A stretch of DNA of 64,000 nucleotides from Agrobacterium tumefaciens (GCA_025559845.1 CP048469.1:2294001-2358000); one strand, 5' to 3'. Shown: positions 30,331-39,386, counted from the first letter of the stretch. Translations and numbers: made by a program. Notes: generated from the sequence alone by a model not told the origin.

Positions 30331-30423
30331 CGCAAAAACAGTCGACCTTATGAAATTGTCAATAAAGTTCAATCGGTTAACTGCCGATCAGAAGGAGCAT
30401 AGCCGTAACTTTCGCATAGAGCC

Positions 30424-30435
30424 CTGCACAAAAAA
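30424..30435 (+). promoter_or_regulatory. CTGCACAAAAAA box 1, upstream of the AbcR pair
   Basis: First of three exact copies of this 12-mer between lsrB and the first sRNA, about 100 bp before its likely 5' end. It is a candidate LsrB/VtlR binding element by position. Confidence 0.45.
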
Positions 30436-30477
30436 TGTACCGGAAAGATGCAGGCCTGCGTAAATCGCATGCCTGAC

Positions 30478-30489
30478 CTGCACAAAAAA
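30478..30489 (+). promoter_or_regulatory. CTGCACAAAAAA box 2, upstream of the AbcR pair
   Basis: Second exact copy, about 47 bp before the likely start of the first sRNA, a usual distance for a LysR activator. It is 22 bp, two helical turns, from box 3. Confidence 0.5.
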
Positions 30490-30499
30490 GAGTTGTTGT

Positions 30500-30511
30500 C
30501 TGCACAAAAAA
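30500..30511 (+). promoter_or_regulatory. CTGCACAAAAAA box 3, next to the first sRNA promoter
   Basis: Third exact copy. It directly precedes the -10-like CCATAT at 30514-30519 and covers the -35 region, where an activator could replace a poor -35. Confidence 0.5.
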
Positions 30512-30524
30512 GCACCATATCGCA

Positions 30525-30645
30525 CTCAGCTGATGCACACCGGTGGCTTTCCTCCCAGTTCCACCGCATCAGCTGTTCCCCTCTGGAGGTTTTTAACCTT
30601 CACACTTAAAAGGGCCCTGGATCTTTCCGGTGGCCCTCTTTTTTT
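30525..30645 (+). ncRNA. abcR1: AbcR-family small RNA, first copy (AbcR1-like)
   Basis: Trans-acting Hfq-dependent sRNA of about 120 bases that represses ABC-transporter mRNAs. The 5' stem CAGCTGATGC (30527-30536) pairs with GCATCAGCTG (30566-30575), and inside it GGTGG/CCACC presents the anti-ribosome-site loop TTTCCTCCCAGTT. The family core CTGTTCCCCTCTGGAGG follows (30573-30589). An intrinsic terminator ends it (AGGGCC 30611-30616, GGCCCT 30632-30637, seven T's). Tandem placement between lsrB and an arsR gene matches the AbcR (alpha-r15) locus. The 5' end is inferred, and naming this copy AbcR1 rests on the CTCCC loop. Confidence 0.88.
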
Positions 30646-30708
30646 ACCCGCAATAATTTTCTCCAAATATGCGCAATACTGCATAATACAACCTTGTTTT
30701 GTAGGCAC

Positions 30709-30831
30709 CGCGCACCCATATCTAATTCAGCTGTCGCGGCTGACTTTTGTGCGCTGGACAGCTGTTCCCCTCTGGAGGTTTTTGACCTTCAAACTATCAG
30801 GCCGCGGAGAAATCCAGCGGCCTTCTTTTTT
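30709..30831 (+). ncRNA. abcR2: AbcR-family small RNA, second copy (AbcR2-like)
   Basis: Tandem paralogue of about 122 bases. It repeats the core CAGCTGTTCCCCTCTGGAGG (30759-30778) almost exactly, with GACCTTCAAACT against AACCTTCACACT in the first copy. The 5' half differs: GCGCAC (30710-30715) pairs with GTGCGC (30749-30754), and the CTCCCA loop is missing. The terminator is AGGCCGC (30800-30806) with GCGGCCT (30817-30823) and a T-run. A degenerate 12-mer box (CTGCATAATACA, 9 of 12 matches) precedes it, so it may be controlled differently. The 5' end is inferred. Confidence 0.85.
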
Positions 30832-30921
30832 GCTAAGCATGCAGCGTGGAAACGGGGCGCGTTTGCGCGAGAGCGCAATAGCCAGTGCATCCTTGCATGG
30901 CTTTCACAGAGACGTGAATTG

Positions 30922-30943
30922 TATATCGATTTCTACCGATATA
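30922..30943 (+). promoter_or_regulatory. Inverted-repeat operator candidate of the ArsR gene
   Basis: TATATCG (30922-30928) and CGATATA (30937-30943) form a perfect 7-bp inverted repeat with an 8-bp centre, 36 bp before the ArsR start. AT-rich dyads of this kind are typical ArsR/BigR operators, so autoregulation is likely. Confidence 0.6.
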
Positions 30944-30979
30944 TAGATCGCCAACATCAGATTTAAGAGAAAAACGCTT

Positions 30980-31270
30980 ATGAACCCGGAGGCCATCCTC
31001 AAGGCGATCTCGCATCCGGCACGACTGCAGTTTCTGGCATGGTTGAAACACCCGGAACGGCATTTCTGTCAGGATCATCCGTTCAGTATGGGCGTGTGCG
31101 CCAACCAGTTCCAGGTTGGCGGTCTGTCGCAATCAACCGTCTCCTCGCACCTTGCGATCCTGCAATCCGCAGGCCTCATAAAATCGAAGAAGGTTGGCCA
31201 ATGGGTGTTTTTTGAACGGAACGAAGAAACAATCGACGCATTTCTCGACCATCTGAAAACCAATCTCTAA
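30980..31270 (+). CDS. ArsR family transcriptional regulator
   Basis: A 96-residue single-domain winged-helix regulator. The recognition region QSTVSSHLAILQSAGLI and the wing KKVGQWVFFERN are clear. Cys30 and Cys40 lie in a short His/Cys-rich loop (HFCQDHPFSMGVCANQF) before the recognition helix, which is not the classical ELCVCDL metal site but could sense an electrophile or oxidant. The gene is 72 bp ahead of an Old Yellow Enzyme on the same strand, and many bacteria pair such enzymes with a small repressor that responds to quinones or aldehydes. A candidate operator lies just upstream. Confidence 0.9.
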   Translation: MNPEAILKAISHPARLQFLAWLKHPERHFCQDHPFSMGVCANQFQVGGLSQSTVSSHLAILQSAGLIKSKKVGQWVFFERNEETIDAFLDHLKTNL

Positions 31271-31342
31271 GCATCCCAAGCTTCGAGCCCTCTTGCGCAA
31301 ATGCCTGCGCAAACAAGCCAACCGACCAGAAAGTGAAGTCGT

Positions 31343-32455
31343 ATGACCAGTCTTTTCGAACCGGCACAGGCCGGCGACATTGTCCTCGCCAACCGAATTG
31401 TCATGGCGCCCCTCACCCGCAACCGGTCTCCCGGGGCAATTCCCAACAATTTGAACGCCACATATTACGAACAGCGCGCCTCGGCCGGTCTGATTGTAAC
31501 GGAAGGCACGCCGATCTCTCAGCAGGGCCAGGGCTACGCCGACGTTCCCGGTCTCTATAAGAAAGAAGCTGTTGACGGCTGGAAGACGGTCACAGACGGC
31601 GTTCACGCTGCCGGCGGCAAGATCGTCGCCCAGATCTGGCATGTCGGGCGTATCTCGCACACCTCGCTGCAACCGCATGGTGGGCAGCCTGTCGCGCCAT
31701 CTGCGATCACGGCAAAATCCAAGACCTATATCATCAACGACGACGGCACCGGCGCTTTTGCCGAAACCTCTGAGCCTCGCGCGCTCACGCATGATGATAT
31801 CGGCCTTATCCTTGAAGACTATCGCTCCGGCGCACGTGCAGCGATCGAAGCAGGTTTCGACGGCGTCGAAATTCATGCTGCCAATGGCTACCTCATCGAG
31901 CAGTTCCTGAAATCCAGCACCAATGAGCGCACCGACCAATATGGCGGCTCGATCGAAAACCGCGCCCGTTTCCTTCTGGAAGTCGTTGATACCGTGACAA
32001 AGGAAATTGGCGCTGGCCGCACCGGTATCCGCTTGTCTCCGGTCACACCGGCCAACGACATCTTCGAAGCTGATCCGCAGCCGCTCTACAACTATGTTGC
32101 CGAGCAACTTGGCAGCCGCAGCCTGGCGTTCATCCACGTCGTCGAGGGCGCAACCGGCGGTCCGCGTGACTTCAAGCAAGGAGACAAGCCGTTCGACTAC
32201 GACGCCTTCAAGGCTGCCTATCGCAACGCTGGCGGCAAGGGGCTCTGGATCGGCAACAACGGCTATGATCGTGACACCGCGATAGCAGCGGTCGAAAACG
32301 GCAAGGTCGACGCTGTCGCCTTCGGTAAGGCGTTTATTGCAAACCCGGATCTGGTCCGCCGCCTCAAAGACGACGCGCCGCTGAATGAGCCCAACCAGCC
32401 GACCTTCTATGGCGGCGGCGCCCAAGGTTACACGGATTACCCGGCTCTCGCCTGA
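31343..32455 (+). CDS. Old Yellow Enzyme family alkene reductase (NemA-like)
   Basis: FMN-dependent NADPH reductase of 370 residues for activated C=C bonds such as N-ethylmaleimide, quinones and enones. The TIM-barrel family motifs are visible: NRIVMAPLTRNRS near the start, a QIWHVGRISH strand, the substrate and flavin region HAANGYLIEQFLKSSTN followed by ERTDQYGGSIENR, and the C-terminal phosphate-binding FGKAFIANPDLVRRL. It is probably cytosolic detoxification. It follows an ArsR repressor gene, probably as one operon, and is closed by a strong hairpin. Confidence 0.93.
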   Translation: MTSLFEPAQAGDIVLANRIVMAPLTRNRSPGAIPNNLNATYYEQRASAGLIVTEGTPISQQGQGYADVPGLYKKEAVDGWKTVTDGVHAAGGKIVAQIWHVGRISHTSLQPHGGQPVAPSAITAKSKTYIINDDGTGAFAETSEPRALTHDDIGLILEDYRSGARAAIEAGFDGVEIHAANGYLIEQFLKSSTNERTDQYGGSIENRARFLLEVVDTVTKEIGAGRTGIRLSPVTPANDIFEADPQPLYNYVAEQLGSRSLAFIHVVEGATGGPRDFKQGDKPFDYDAFKAAYRNAGGKGLWIGNNGYDRDTAIAAVENGKVDAVAFGKAFIANPDLVRRLKDDAPLNEPNQPTFYGGGAQGYTDYPALA

Positions 32456-32460
32456 TAACA

Positions 32461-32498
32461 AACGATAAGCCGCGCCCCTCAGGGCGCGGCTTATCGTT
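32461..32498 (+). terminator. Hairpin after the Old Yellow Enzyme gene
   Basis: A 17-bp perfect stem (32461-32477 with 32482-32498, loop CTCA) without a T-run. Its 3' arm reaches the first base of the converging DUF6220 stop codon (32498-32500). Confidence 0.75.
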
Positions 32499-32887
32499 CA
32501 AGGATGCCTCCTGGCCTGCCGAGCGGCAAAGTCCGAGAAAGCTCCCATGATAAACGCGTTGGGCACATGCAGCGCCTGAAGAAATCCGCTCCCTGTTTCC
32601 CGGCCGATGCTCATCAGCGCGACTTGCAGGCCATATAGCCCGAGCAGGATTATCGCGCGTGAGAGATTGGGGCGAAGATCACTCTGGCGCAGGGCCATAA
32701 CCACCAACGCGCCAATTGGAAGCACGAGAAACATCCCAAGCGACTTATGCAATTCAATCAGCGAGCTGTCATAATAGAGCGATAGTCCCGCCAGCAAGAC
32801 TTGCGCGAAAATCAGTGCCGGCACACTCGCCGATATCAAGGCAAACAATTGGCGCGAGCGCGATCCGGAATGGACAGGAATGGCCAT
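32498..32887 (-). CDS. DUF6220 membrane protein
   Basis: A 129-residue integral membrane protein with about four helices. The sequence (FAQVLLAGLSLYY, then ELHKSLGMFLVLPIGALVVM) fits the DUF6220 family, small proteins of unknown function with a cytochrome b561-like look: an internal His (LHKSLG) and a late His in ALHVPNAFIMGA. Haem binding is speculation. Its ATG at 32887 shares one base with the TGA of the epimerase gene (TGATG), so the two form a translationally coupled operon. Confidence 0.75.
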   Translation of the reverse strand: MAIPVHSGSRSRQLFALISASVPALIFAQVLLAGLSLYYDSSLIELHKSLGMFLVLPIGALVVMALRQSDLRPNLSRAIILLGLYGLQVALMSIGRETGSGFLQALHVPNAFIMGAFSDFAARQARRHP

Positions 32888-33927
32888 CACACCCTCCTCG
32901 TCACGTTGATCAAACGGCCGATCTCCTCAGCACCATCGCGGACGGGGTCGAAACAGCCAAGCCCCGCCAGAGTTGCCGATATTGCCAGATCGATCGGGGT
33001 GTGCGGCTCTTCCCCGAGAAACTCCACGAGCTTGCGATTGCTCATCCGGATCGGCATCCGCCAGAGATATTGCATTTCGAGGACTTCACGAAACAACGGA
33101 ACAACAGGCGCGGCCAGCCGCACCGCACTCCACGACAGACGCTTCATCTTGACGGGATGGCCGGATACACGCTCGATTGCCTTGACGATCTGCAGACCGT
33201 CGAAGTCCCAGAAGCCATCCATATGGAAGACAGAGAACGGGGCCAGCGCATCCGATCGATCAAGCAGGCGACCGATTGTTTCTGCCGCATCCGGCAGATA
33301 GGCCCATTGATGCCCGGCATGAGGATAGCCGGGGTTCGATACGCGACGGACAGGTTTTCCTGGTCGCACCAGCATCTGCGAGAACCAGTTGTTCTTCGCA
33401 CCGGGCCCGAAGAAATCTCCCGCCCTCACGATCAGCACCGGTACGCCGCGAAGCGAGGCCGCCGTTAGCCGCTGCTCCATTTCCTTTCGCAACATGCCTT
33501 TACGGGTAAAAGGATTTTGCGGACTTACTTCCGTCAGGACAGGAAAGGCATCAGCACCGAAATTATAGACCGAGCCGGGAAATACGATACGTGCCCCGAC
33601 AGCTTCGGCGGCTGCAATTGTGTTGTCCAGCATAGGCAACACCTGCTTTTCCCAGTTCTGGTATCCGGGCGGATTAACCGCGTGAACGATCATATCCGCA
33701 TCTTCGGCGGCTGCCAGGACATCGGTGCGACTCAAGGCGTCGCCAGTGACATATTCCATGTCCACCCTCGCCCCTGACAGCGCCGCCCTGCGGCTGATCG
33801 CCCTGACGCGCCAGCCGCGCTTCAAAAGCATTCTTGAAATCTCGCCACCGATACCGCCATTTGATCCCAGCACGAGCGCCAGACGCCCACCGGTTTGAAC
33901 TGAAGCTTTACTGTCTTCATTGATCAT
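32887..33927 (-). CDS. NAD-dependent epimerase/dehydratase family protein
   Basis: An atypical or extended short-chain dehydrogenase of 346 residues. The Rossmann glycine motif GSNGGIGGEISRML lies at the N-terminus, and the central GSVYNFG stands where the catalytic Ser and the Tyr of a YxxxK motif usually lie, but no full YxxxK is obvious. The substrate is unknown; it may be a nucleotide sugar or a small carbonyl compound. I choose ATG 33927 because AAGGAG stands eight bases before it; GTG 33936 overlaps that ribosome site. It is divergent from a LysR gene and coupled to the DUF6220 gene, so the LysR protein may control both. Confidence 0.85.
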   Translation of the reverse strand: MINEDSKASVQTGGRLALVLGSNGGIGGEISRMLLKRGWRVRAISRRAALSGARVDMEYVTGDALSRTDVLAAAEDADMIVHAVNPPGYQNWEKQVLPMLDNTIAAAEAVGARIVFPGSVYNFGADAFPVLTEVSPQNPFTRKGMLRKEMEQRLTAASLRGVPVLIVRAGDFFGPGAKNNWFSQMLVRPGKPVRRVSNPGYPHAGHQWAYLPDAAETIGRLLDRSDALAPFSVFHMDGFWDFDGLQIVKAIERVSGHPVKMKRLSWSAVRLAAPVVPLFREVLEMQYLWRMPIRMSNRKLVEFLGEEPHTPIDLAISATLAGLGCFDPVRDGAEEIGRLINVTRRV

Positions 33928-34020
33928 TGCCGTCACTCCTTCATCTTGACTGGAGTATTGGCTCGTTATGGATTATACGAAATTGTCGAAACACGTGGAT
34001 CGGCCATACAAAATCTTATG

Positions 34021-34962
34021 ATGAAGAACCGTAACGTGAGTTGGGATTTTTACCGAACCTTTCTCGGTGTTCTCCGGGATGGTTCCCTCTCTGCGGCAGC
34101 CCGTGAGCTAGGCATCACGCAGCCCACCGCTGGCCGCCACATCGGGGCGCTGGAGGAAGCCATAGGCTTCCCGCTGTTCATTCGCTCTCCGCACGGACTG
34201 ATGCCGACGGAAGCGGCACTTGCCCTGCGTCCCTACGCAGAAAATCTTGCTGCGACGGCATCGGCTCTGATGCGGGCAGCATCTGGCGAAGTCGGCAAGA
34301 TCGAGGGCGCGGTTCGCATCAGCGCCTCCGATATCATCGGCGTGGAAATCTTGCCGTCGATTATCGCCAAGTTGCAGGATATTCATCCGCGGCTCGAGAT
34401 CGAACTCTCACTGTCCGACACACTGGAAGATCTTCTGCGGCGAGAAGCCGATATCGCCATTCGCATGACAGAACCGCAGCAGGATGCGATTGTCATGCGC
34501 TATATCGGTAATTTCCGGCTGGGCTTTCACGCAACGCGCGAATACCTGGAAAAAGCCGGTACTCCGATGGAAATGATGGATCTCGAAGACCATCGCATGA
34601 TTGGTTTCGATCGCAAGACGCCTTTCATTCGGGCTGCAATCCACCATATGCGATCCCTCAAGCCCGAGATTCCCGATACGGAAGAAATTTCATTCGCCGT
34701 ACGCGCAGACAGCAATCTTGCGCAACTCTCTATGATCCGCGCCAGCGCCGGAATCGGTGTCTGCCAGATAGGTATGGGGCAAAAAGATCCTCGGCTTGTC
34801 CGTGTTTTGAACCACATCGACATTCCGCTGCACACCTGGGTCGCAATGCACGAAAATCTCAAGACGTCACCACGTTGCCGCGCCGTTTTCAGCGCGCTGG
34901 TGGAAGGCTTGAAAGCCCATCTGAAAGAGACGGACCCGGAAGCGCCGCCGCAAAGGCGTTAA
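34021..34962 (+). CDS. LysR family transcriptional regulator
   Basis: A 313-residue LysR-type regulator. The N-terminal winged helix has LSAAARELGITQPTAGRHIGALEE, with Gly-Arg where SRQ is usual, and the effector-binding domain covers about 90-290. In-frame codons reach TTG 33946, but the domain begins at MKNRNVSWDFYRTF, so ATG 34021 (or the adjacent ATG 34018) is the better start; no clear ribosome site helps. It is divergent from the epimerase operon, with about 90 bp between the start codons, the classic arrangement for a LysR protein acting on its neighbour. The inducer is unknown. Confidence 0.87.
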   Translation: MKNRNVSWDFYRTFLGVLRDGSLSAAARELGITQPTAGRHIGALEEAIGFPLFIRSPHGLMPTEAALALRPYAENLAATASALMRAASGEVGKIEGAVRISASDIIGVEILPSIIAKLQDIHPRLEIELSLSDTLEDLLRREADIAIRMTEPQQDAIVMRYIGNFRLGFHATREYLEKAGTPMEMMDLEDHRMIGFDRKTPFIRAAIHHMRSLKPEIPDTEEISFAVRADSNLAQLSMIRASAGIGVCQIGMGQKDPRLVRVLNHIDIPLHTWVAMHENLKTSPRCRAVFSALVEGLKAHLKETDPEAPPQRR

Positions 34963-34965
34963 AAC

Positions 34966-35238
34966 TCAATAAGGCCGCGCCTGGGACTGGCGGGTGGTCT
35001 TGTCCACAATCTCGGCCTCCGGCCGGTCGCCGCCCTGACTGTATTCTTCGTGCCAGTGGCCTGTTTCGTCCTGATAGCTTATCTCTTCATCTTCCCCGCC
35101 GATCTGCTGTTCAACGGCAACGATCCGCGCCGCCTGAACGGCATCGGAATAGGATGGGAACGTTTCGGAATAGGCGCCATTCAGTCGATAGGCAAAACCT
35201 CCATCATGTTCCACAATTTCATACACCACTTTGGTCAT
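34966..35238 (-). CDS. DUF2188 domain protein
   Basis: A 90-residue small cytosolic protein of the DUF2188 family. The fold signature is short: YEIVEHDGGFAYRLNGAYSETFPSY, then SDAVQAARIVA, an acidic middle and EISYQDETGHWHEEYSQG. Function is unknown; relatives are often stress-induced. Its stop is 3 bp from the stop of the converging LysR gene, and about 220 bp of leader without a plus-strand gene lie upstream. Confidence 0.8.
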   Translation of the reverse strand: MTKVVYEIVEHDGGFAYRLNGAYSETFPSYSDAVQAARIVAVEQQIGGEDEEISYQDETGHWHEEYSQGGDRPEAEIVDKTTRQSQARPY

Positions 35239-35455
35239 ACATGCTTCCTCCTGCTTCAGGCGACATGACCATAACCGCTATTCAGATGTGGCATTCAGCG
35301 GACACCACAGCGCGGGCGGCACGTCCTTGACGCCACCACTATCCTCCCAAAAACGCCTGAGTGCAAATTCTGCTTAAACGATGAGACGAGGCGTCGCAGG
35401 TCGATCGCGACTGAGCGAAACGTTTCGCTCGATGAATCGACGTGAGCTAACACAA

Positions 35456-35486
35456 ATAAAAAAGCCCGGCATCGCTGCCGGGCCTT
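35456..35486 (-). terminator. Aspartate aminotransferase terminator
   Basis: GCCCGGC (35464-35470) pairs with GCCGGGC (35477-35483), and the minus strand then has six T's. It lies about 20 bp beyond the aminotransferase stop. Confidence 0.88.
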
Positions 35487-35504
35487 ATCATAATGTCAGT
35501 GCTA

Positions 35505-36773
<1,269 letters not shown>

Positions 36774-36829
36774 CTATGTCTAAAGAGCAGCAGTCTTTCA
36801 AGGCCAAAAGCCGACATATGTGGAATAAC

Positions 36830-36847
36830 GGAAGATTTAAATCTTCC
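36830..36847. promoter_or_regulatory. 18-bp perfect palindrome between aspC and the EAL gene
   Basis: GGAAGATTTAAATCTTCC is perfectly self-complementary. A second dyad, GGAAG-N5-CTTCC (36855-36869), follows 7 bp later with the same outer arms. The pair lies 48-87 bp before the EAL start. It could be a double operator or an RNA hairpin pair. Confidence 0.55.
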
Positions 36848-36916
36848 TTTACCGGGAAGTAACGCTTCCTCGTTAAAATCTGGGGGTCAAATCGTGTGTT
36901 TTGCTGCTGGTGAAAT

Positions 36917-37846
36917 ATGGCGCAGAAAAGCATCTTTTCCAGCCTCGTCCGCCAAGCCGACGGGACCTGGACCACAACCTATCGCACGTTCAGCTTGAAA
37001 TCGGCTTTACAGCCGATCTTTCGAAGAACGGAGGTCGGCCCTCTCGACATCGATTCCTTCGAGGGTCTCGTCCGTCCCTATCGTGGTGAAGAGCCTGTCA
37101 CGCCGGGTGAGTTTTTCGCACTCGTTGCGCCTGAAGATATCGAGAACATCGACAGCATTCTGCGCACCATCCATATTCTCAACCTCGGCAGGCTGGATCG
37201 CGCCCGCGCCCGCATCTTTGTCAATTTTCATCCTGGCCTCTTCCAGACACCCGCCAAAATGCGGCAGGAGGTGGAACGCATGCGACTTGCCGCCCACGAA
37301 GCGGGCATCACAGCAGATCGCATCGTCTGCGAAATCTCGGAAAAGAAAACATCCGACACACGCATGGTGGCGGATTTTGCCTATCATATGCACGATATCG
37401 GCTTTCGCGTCGCCTTGGACGACTATGGCGCCGGCGATTCCGACATCGAGCGCATCAAGCTTATCAAGCCGGACTATGTGAAATTCGAATCCGGATGGGT
37501 AAATGAGTTCATGCGCAATTCGGCCGGCGCTGCATTGCTGCGCGTCATCGTCGGCCAGTTCCGCAACGATGGCATAGAACCCGTCTTTGAAGGACTGGAG
37601 TCAGACTGGCAGGTCGACCTTTGCGAAGAACTCGGCGTTTTCCTGATGCAGGGATATGTGCTGGCCAAACCCGAACTGGCCCCGACGAGCTTCGATGAGC
37701 GTTTTCCCGAACTGGGAAGCGACCGATACAACGCCACGGTGCGGGCAGAACGAGCCACATCAGGCCTGCCGCTCTTCAAGGAAGATCGTCCTTCGGACAT
37801 TCGTCCGGCACGCCCAACACGAACATTTGGAAAACGCGGCATCTGA
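36917..37846 (+). CDS. Stand-alone EAL domain protein (c-di-GMP phosphodiesterase type)
   Basis: A 309-residue cytosolic protein consisting mainly of an EAL domain (about 25-255), with no GGDEF, membrane or sensor domain. The usual motifs are altered in wording: FEGLVRP for EALxR, NFHPG, CEISEK, LDDYGAGDS for DDFGTG, and FEGLES for EGVE. Nevertheless each catalytic position is filled: Glu49, Asn103, Glu139, Asp168/Asp169, Lys189, Glu225 and Gln245. Activity on c-di-GMP is therefore plausible, but a divergent or regulatory role cannot be excluded. The C-terminal 55 residues are basic and probably unstructured. Confidence 0.85.
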   Translation: MAQKSIFSSLVRQADGTWTTTYRTFSLKSALQPIFRRTEVGPLDIDSFEGLVRPYRGEEPVTPGEFFALVAPEDIENIDSILRTIHILNLGRLDRARARIFVNFHPGLFQTPAKMRQEVERMRLAAHEAGITADRIVCEISEKKTSDTRMVADFAYHMHDIGFRVALDDYGAGDSDIERIKLIKPDYVKFESGWVNEFMRNSAGAALLRVIVGQFRNDGIEPVFEGLESDWQVDLCEELGVFLMQGYVLAKPELAPTSFDERFPELGSDRYNATVRAERATSGLPLFKEDRPSDIRPARPTRTFGKRGI

Positions 37847-37979
37847 CAAGACCGCACGCATTAACCGTGCCTTGATATTGCCACAATAAATACCGCGGAC
37901 CGCCTGAATTCGGTCTCCAAGCAGTCCATTTCGAAGCCTCTTCTATCCTTCGCGAGCAGGGATAAAAGGGAACTGGACA

Positions 37980-38288
37980 ATGTTTACGAACGACAGGACT
38001 TCCGTCGAAAAATTACGGGCCAAAAGAACATTGTTTTCTCTCTGGATGGCGATAGCTGCTCTCCTCGTGATCCTGACCATGGCAGCAGGACTTGCAACCT
38101 CGGCAAATGCTGCGCAGGCCGTGGACACCATGCAGACCGCCTCCATCCCTCAGGTTGCCGCAACCGCACCGGAAGGCGACAACACATTGCTCATCGCTCT
38201 CTCTGGCTTCGTCTTTCTCGGCCTCGGTGTCGGCGGTTTGGTACTGACAAGGCGCAGCCTGAGGGACGAAGCGCGTCGTTTCAAATAG
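37980..38288 (+). CDS. Hypothetical small membrane protein
   Basis: A 102-residue protein that I do not recognise. A hydrophobic segment (about 21-44, LWMAIAALLVILTMAAGLAT) ends in a signal-peptidase-like ANAAQA site, and a second helix (about 69-87, LLIALSGFVFLGLGVGGLVLT) is followed by a basic tail, RRSLRDEARRFK. The arrangement gives either a processed periplasmic protein with a C-terminal anchor or a hairpin membrane protein. The ATG follows GGGAA closely. It stands between the EAL and exporter genes on the same strand. Confidence 0.65.
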   Translation: MFTNDRTSVEKLRAKRTLFSLWMAIAALLVILTMAAGLATSANAAQAVDTMQTASIPQVAATAPEGDNTLLIALSGFVFLGLGVGGLVLTRRSLRDEARRFK

Positions 38289-38483
38289 CGACCACGAAAT
38301 GCTCCCTGCCGCCTTTTGCCCGCCTCGCCCCGAGCCTGCCCTATCCGCCGTCGCTGACTTGCAGCGCCCGCACCTTGCTGATAAAGCACGTAGCTAACGT
38401 CGTATCGACAATTCAAAAAATTCCCGAACGTCCAAGGCCGTGACACTAGGTTGTCAGGCCCTTGTCTTGCTGCTGGTGCCATT

Positions 38484-39386
38484 ATGACACGTGTTCAGGC
38501 CAATCTGGTGCTTCTCCTCGCTGCGGCGATCTGGGGTGGCGGTTTCGTTGCCCAGTCCTCGGCGATGGCATCGATCGGGCCGTTCTGGTTTGTTGGGCTA
38601 CGCTTTGCGATCGCAACCATTGCCGTCCTGCCATTTGCCCTGCTCGAAAACCGCAGCCTCAAAGCCGCCCCCACGAGGAGCAACATGCGGTCGTTTGCGA
38701 TTGTCGGGCTTGCTCTGTTTGGGGGCGCTACTACACAGCAGGTCGGCCTGCTCACCACCACGGTGACGAATTCCAGCTTTCTGACTGGTCTCTATGTGAT
38801 TTTCGTACCGGTTATTGCGGTCGTTCTTTATCGTCGCCATCCACACTGGATTGTCTGGCCTTGCGCTCTGATGATGCTTGGCGGAATTTTCCTGCTTTCG
38901 GGCGGCGCGTTCGCTGCTCTCACCCAGGGCGACGTCCTTAGCATTATCTGCGCCTTCTTCTGGGCCATCCAAATCACGCTGGCTGGCCGCTTCGTTTCCG
39001 AAACTGGAAGACCTCTGGCGCTGTCCTGCACACAGTTCGCTGTTTGCTCCCTCCTGAGTTGCATCATCGCTCTCGTCTACGAGCCGATCAGCATGGCAGC
39101 GATTACAGGTTCGCTGGCCGAGATTTTCTATGTAGGACTGGTCTCATCAGGCCTTGCTTTCGTGCTGCAGGTCATCGGCCAGCGTTACACGACAGCCCCT
39201 CAGGCAGCGATATTTCTCTCATCGGAAGCCCTTTTCGGTGCTTTGCTAGCATCGATTTTCCTCAACGAGACGATTTCGGGGGCCGGTTACGTAGGCTGCC
39301 TGATTATCTTCGTTGCCATCCTGATGGTCGAACTCATACCCGAACTCACCAAAAAGCGACCCAAAAGCATGGCGGGCGCGGCCTGA
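38484..39386 (+). CDS. DMT superfamily (EamA) transporter
   Basis: A 300-residue inner-membrane protein with ten predicted helices in two EamA repeats (about 5-140 and 150-290). The repeat signatures AAIWGGGFVAQSSAM and the second-half SSEALFGALLASIFLNE are present. Such carriers export metabolites or amino acids; the substrate is not predictable. I use ATG 38484 (MTRVQANLVL); the frame continues to a TTG at 38451 without support. An imperfect hairpin (TTTTTCCC/GGGAAAAA, 39401-39421) follows the stop. Confidence 0.88.
   Translation: MTRVQANLVLLLAAAIWGGGFVAQSSAMASIGPFWFVGLRFAIATIAVLPFALLENRSLKAAPTRSNMRSFAIVGLALFGGATTQQVGLLTTTVTNSSFLTGLYVIFVPVIAVVLYRRHPHWIVWPCALMMLGGIFLLSGGAFAALTQGDVLSIICAFFWAIQITLAGRFVSETGRPLALSCTQFAVCSLLSCIIALVYEPISMAAITGSLAEIFYVGLVSSGLAFVLQVIGQRYTTAPQAAIFLSSEALFGALLASIFLNETISGAGYVGCLIIFVAILMVELIPELTKKRPKSMAGAA

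Noticed and set aside
30526..30966. Short open frames across the AbcR region
   Set aside because: The conserved stems, cores and terminators explain the sequence as non-coding RNA; the frames have no ribosome sites.
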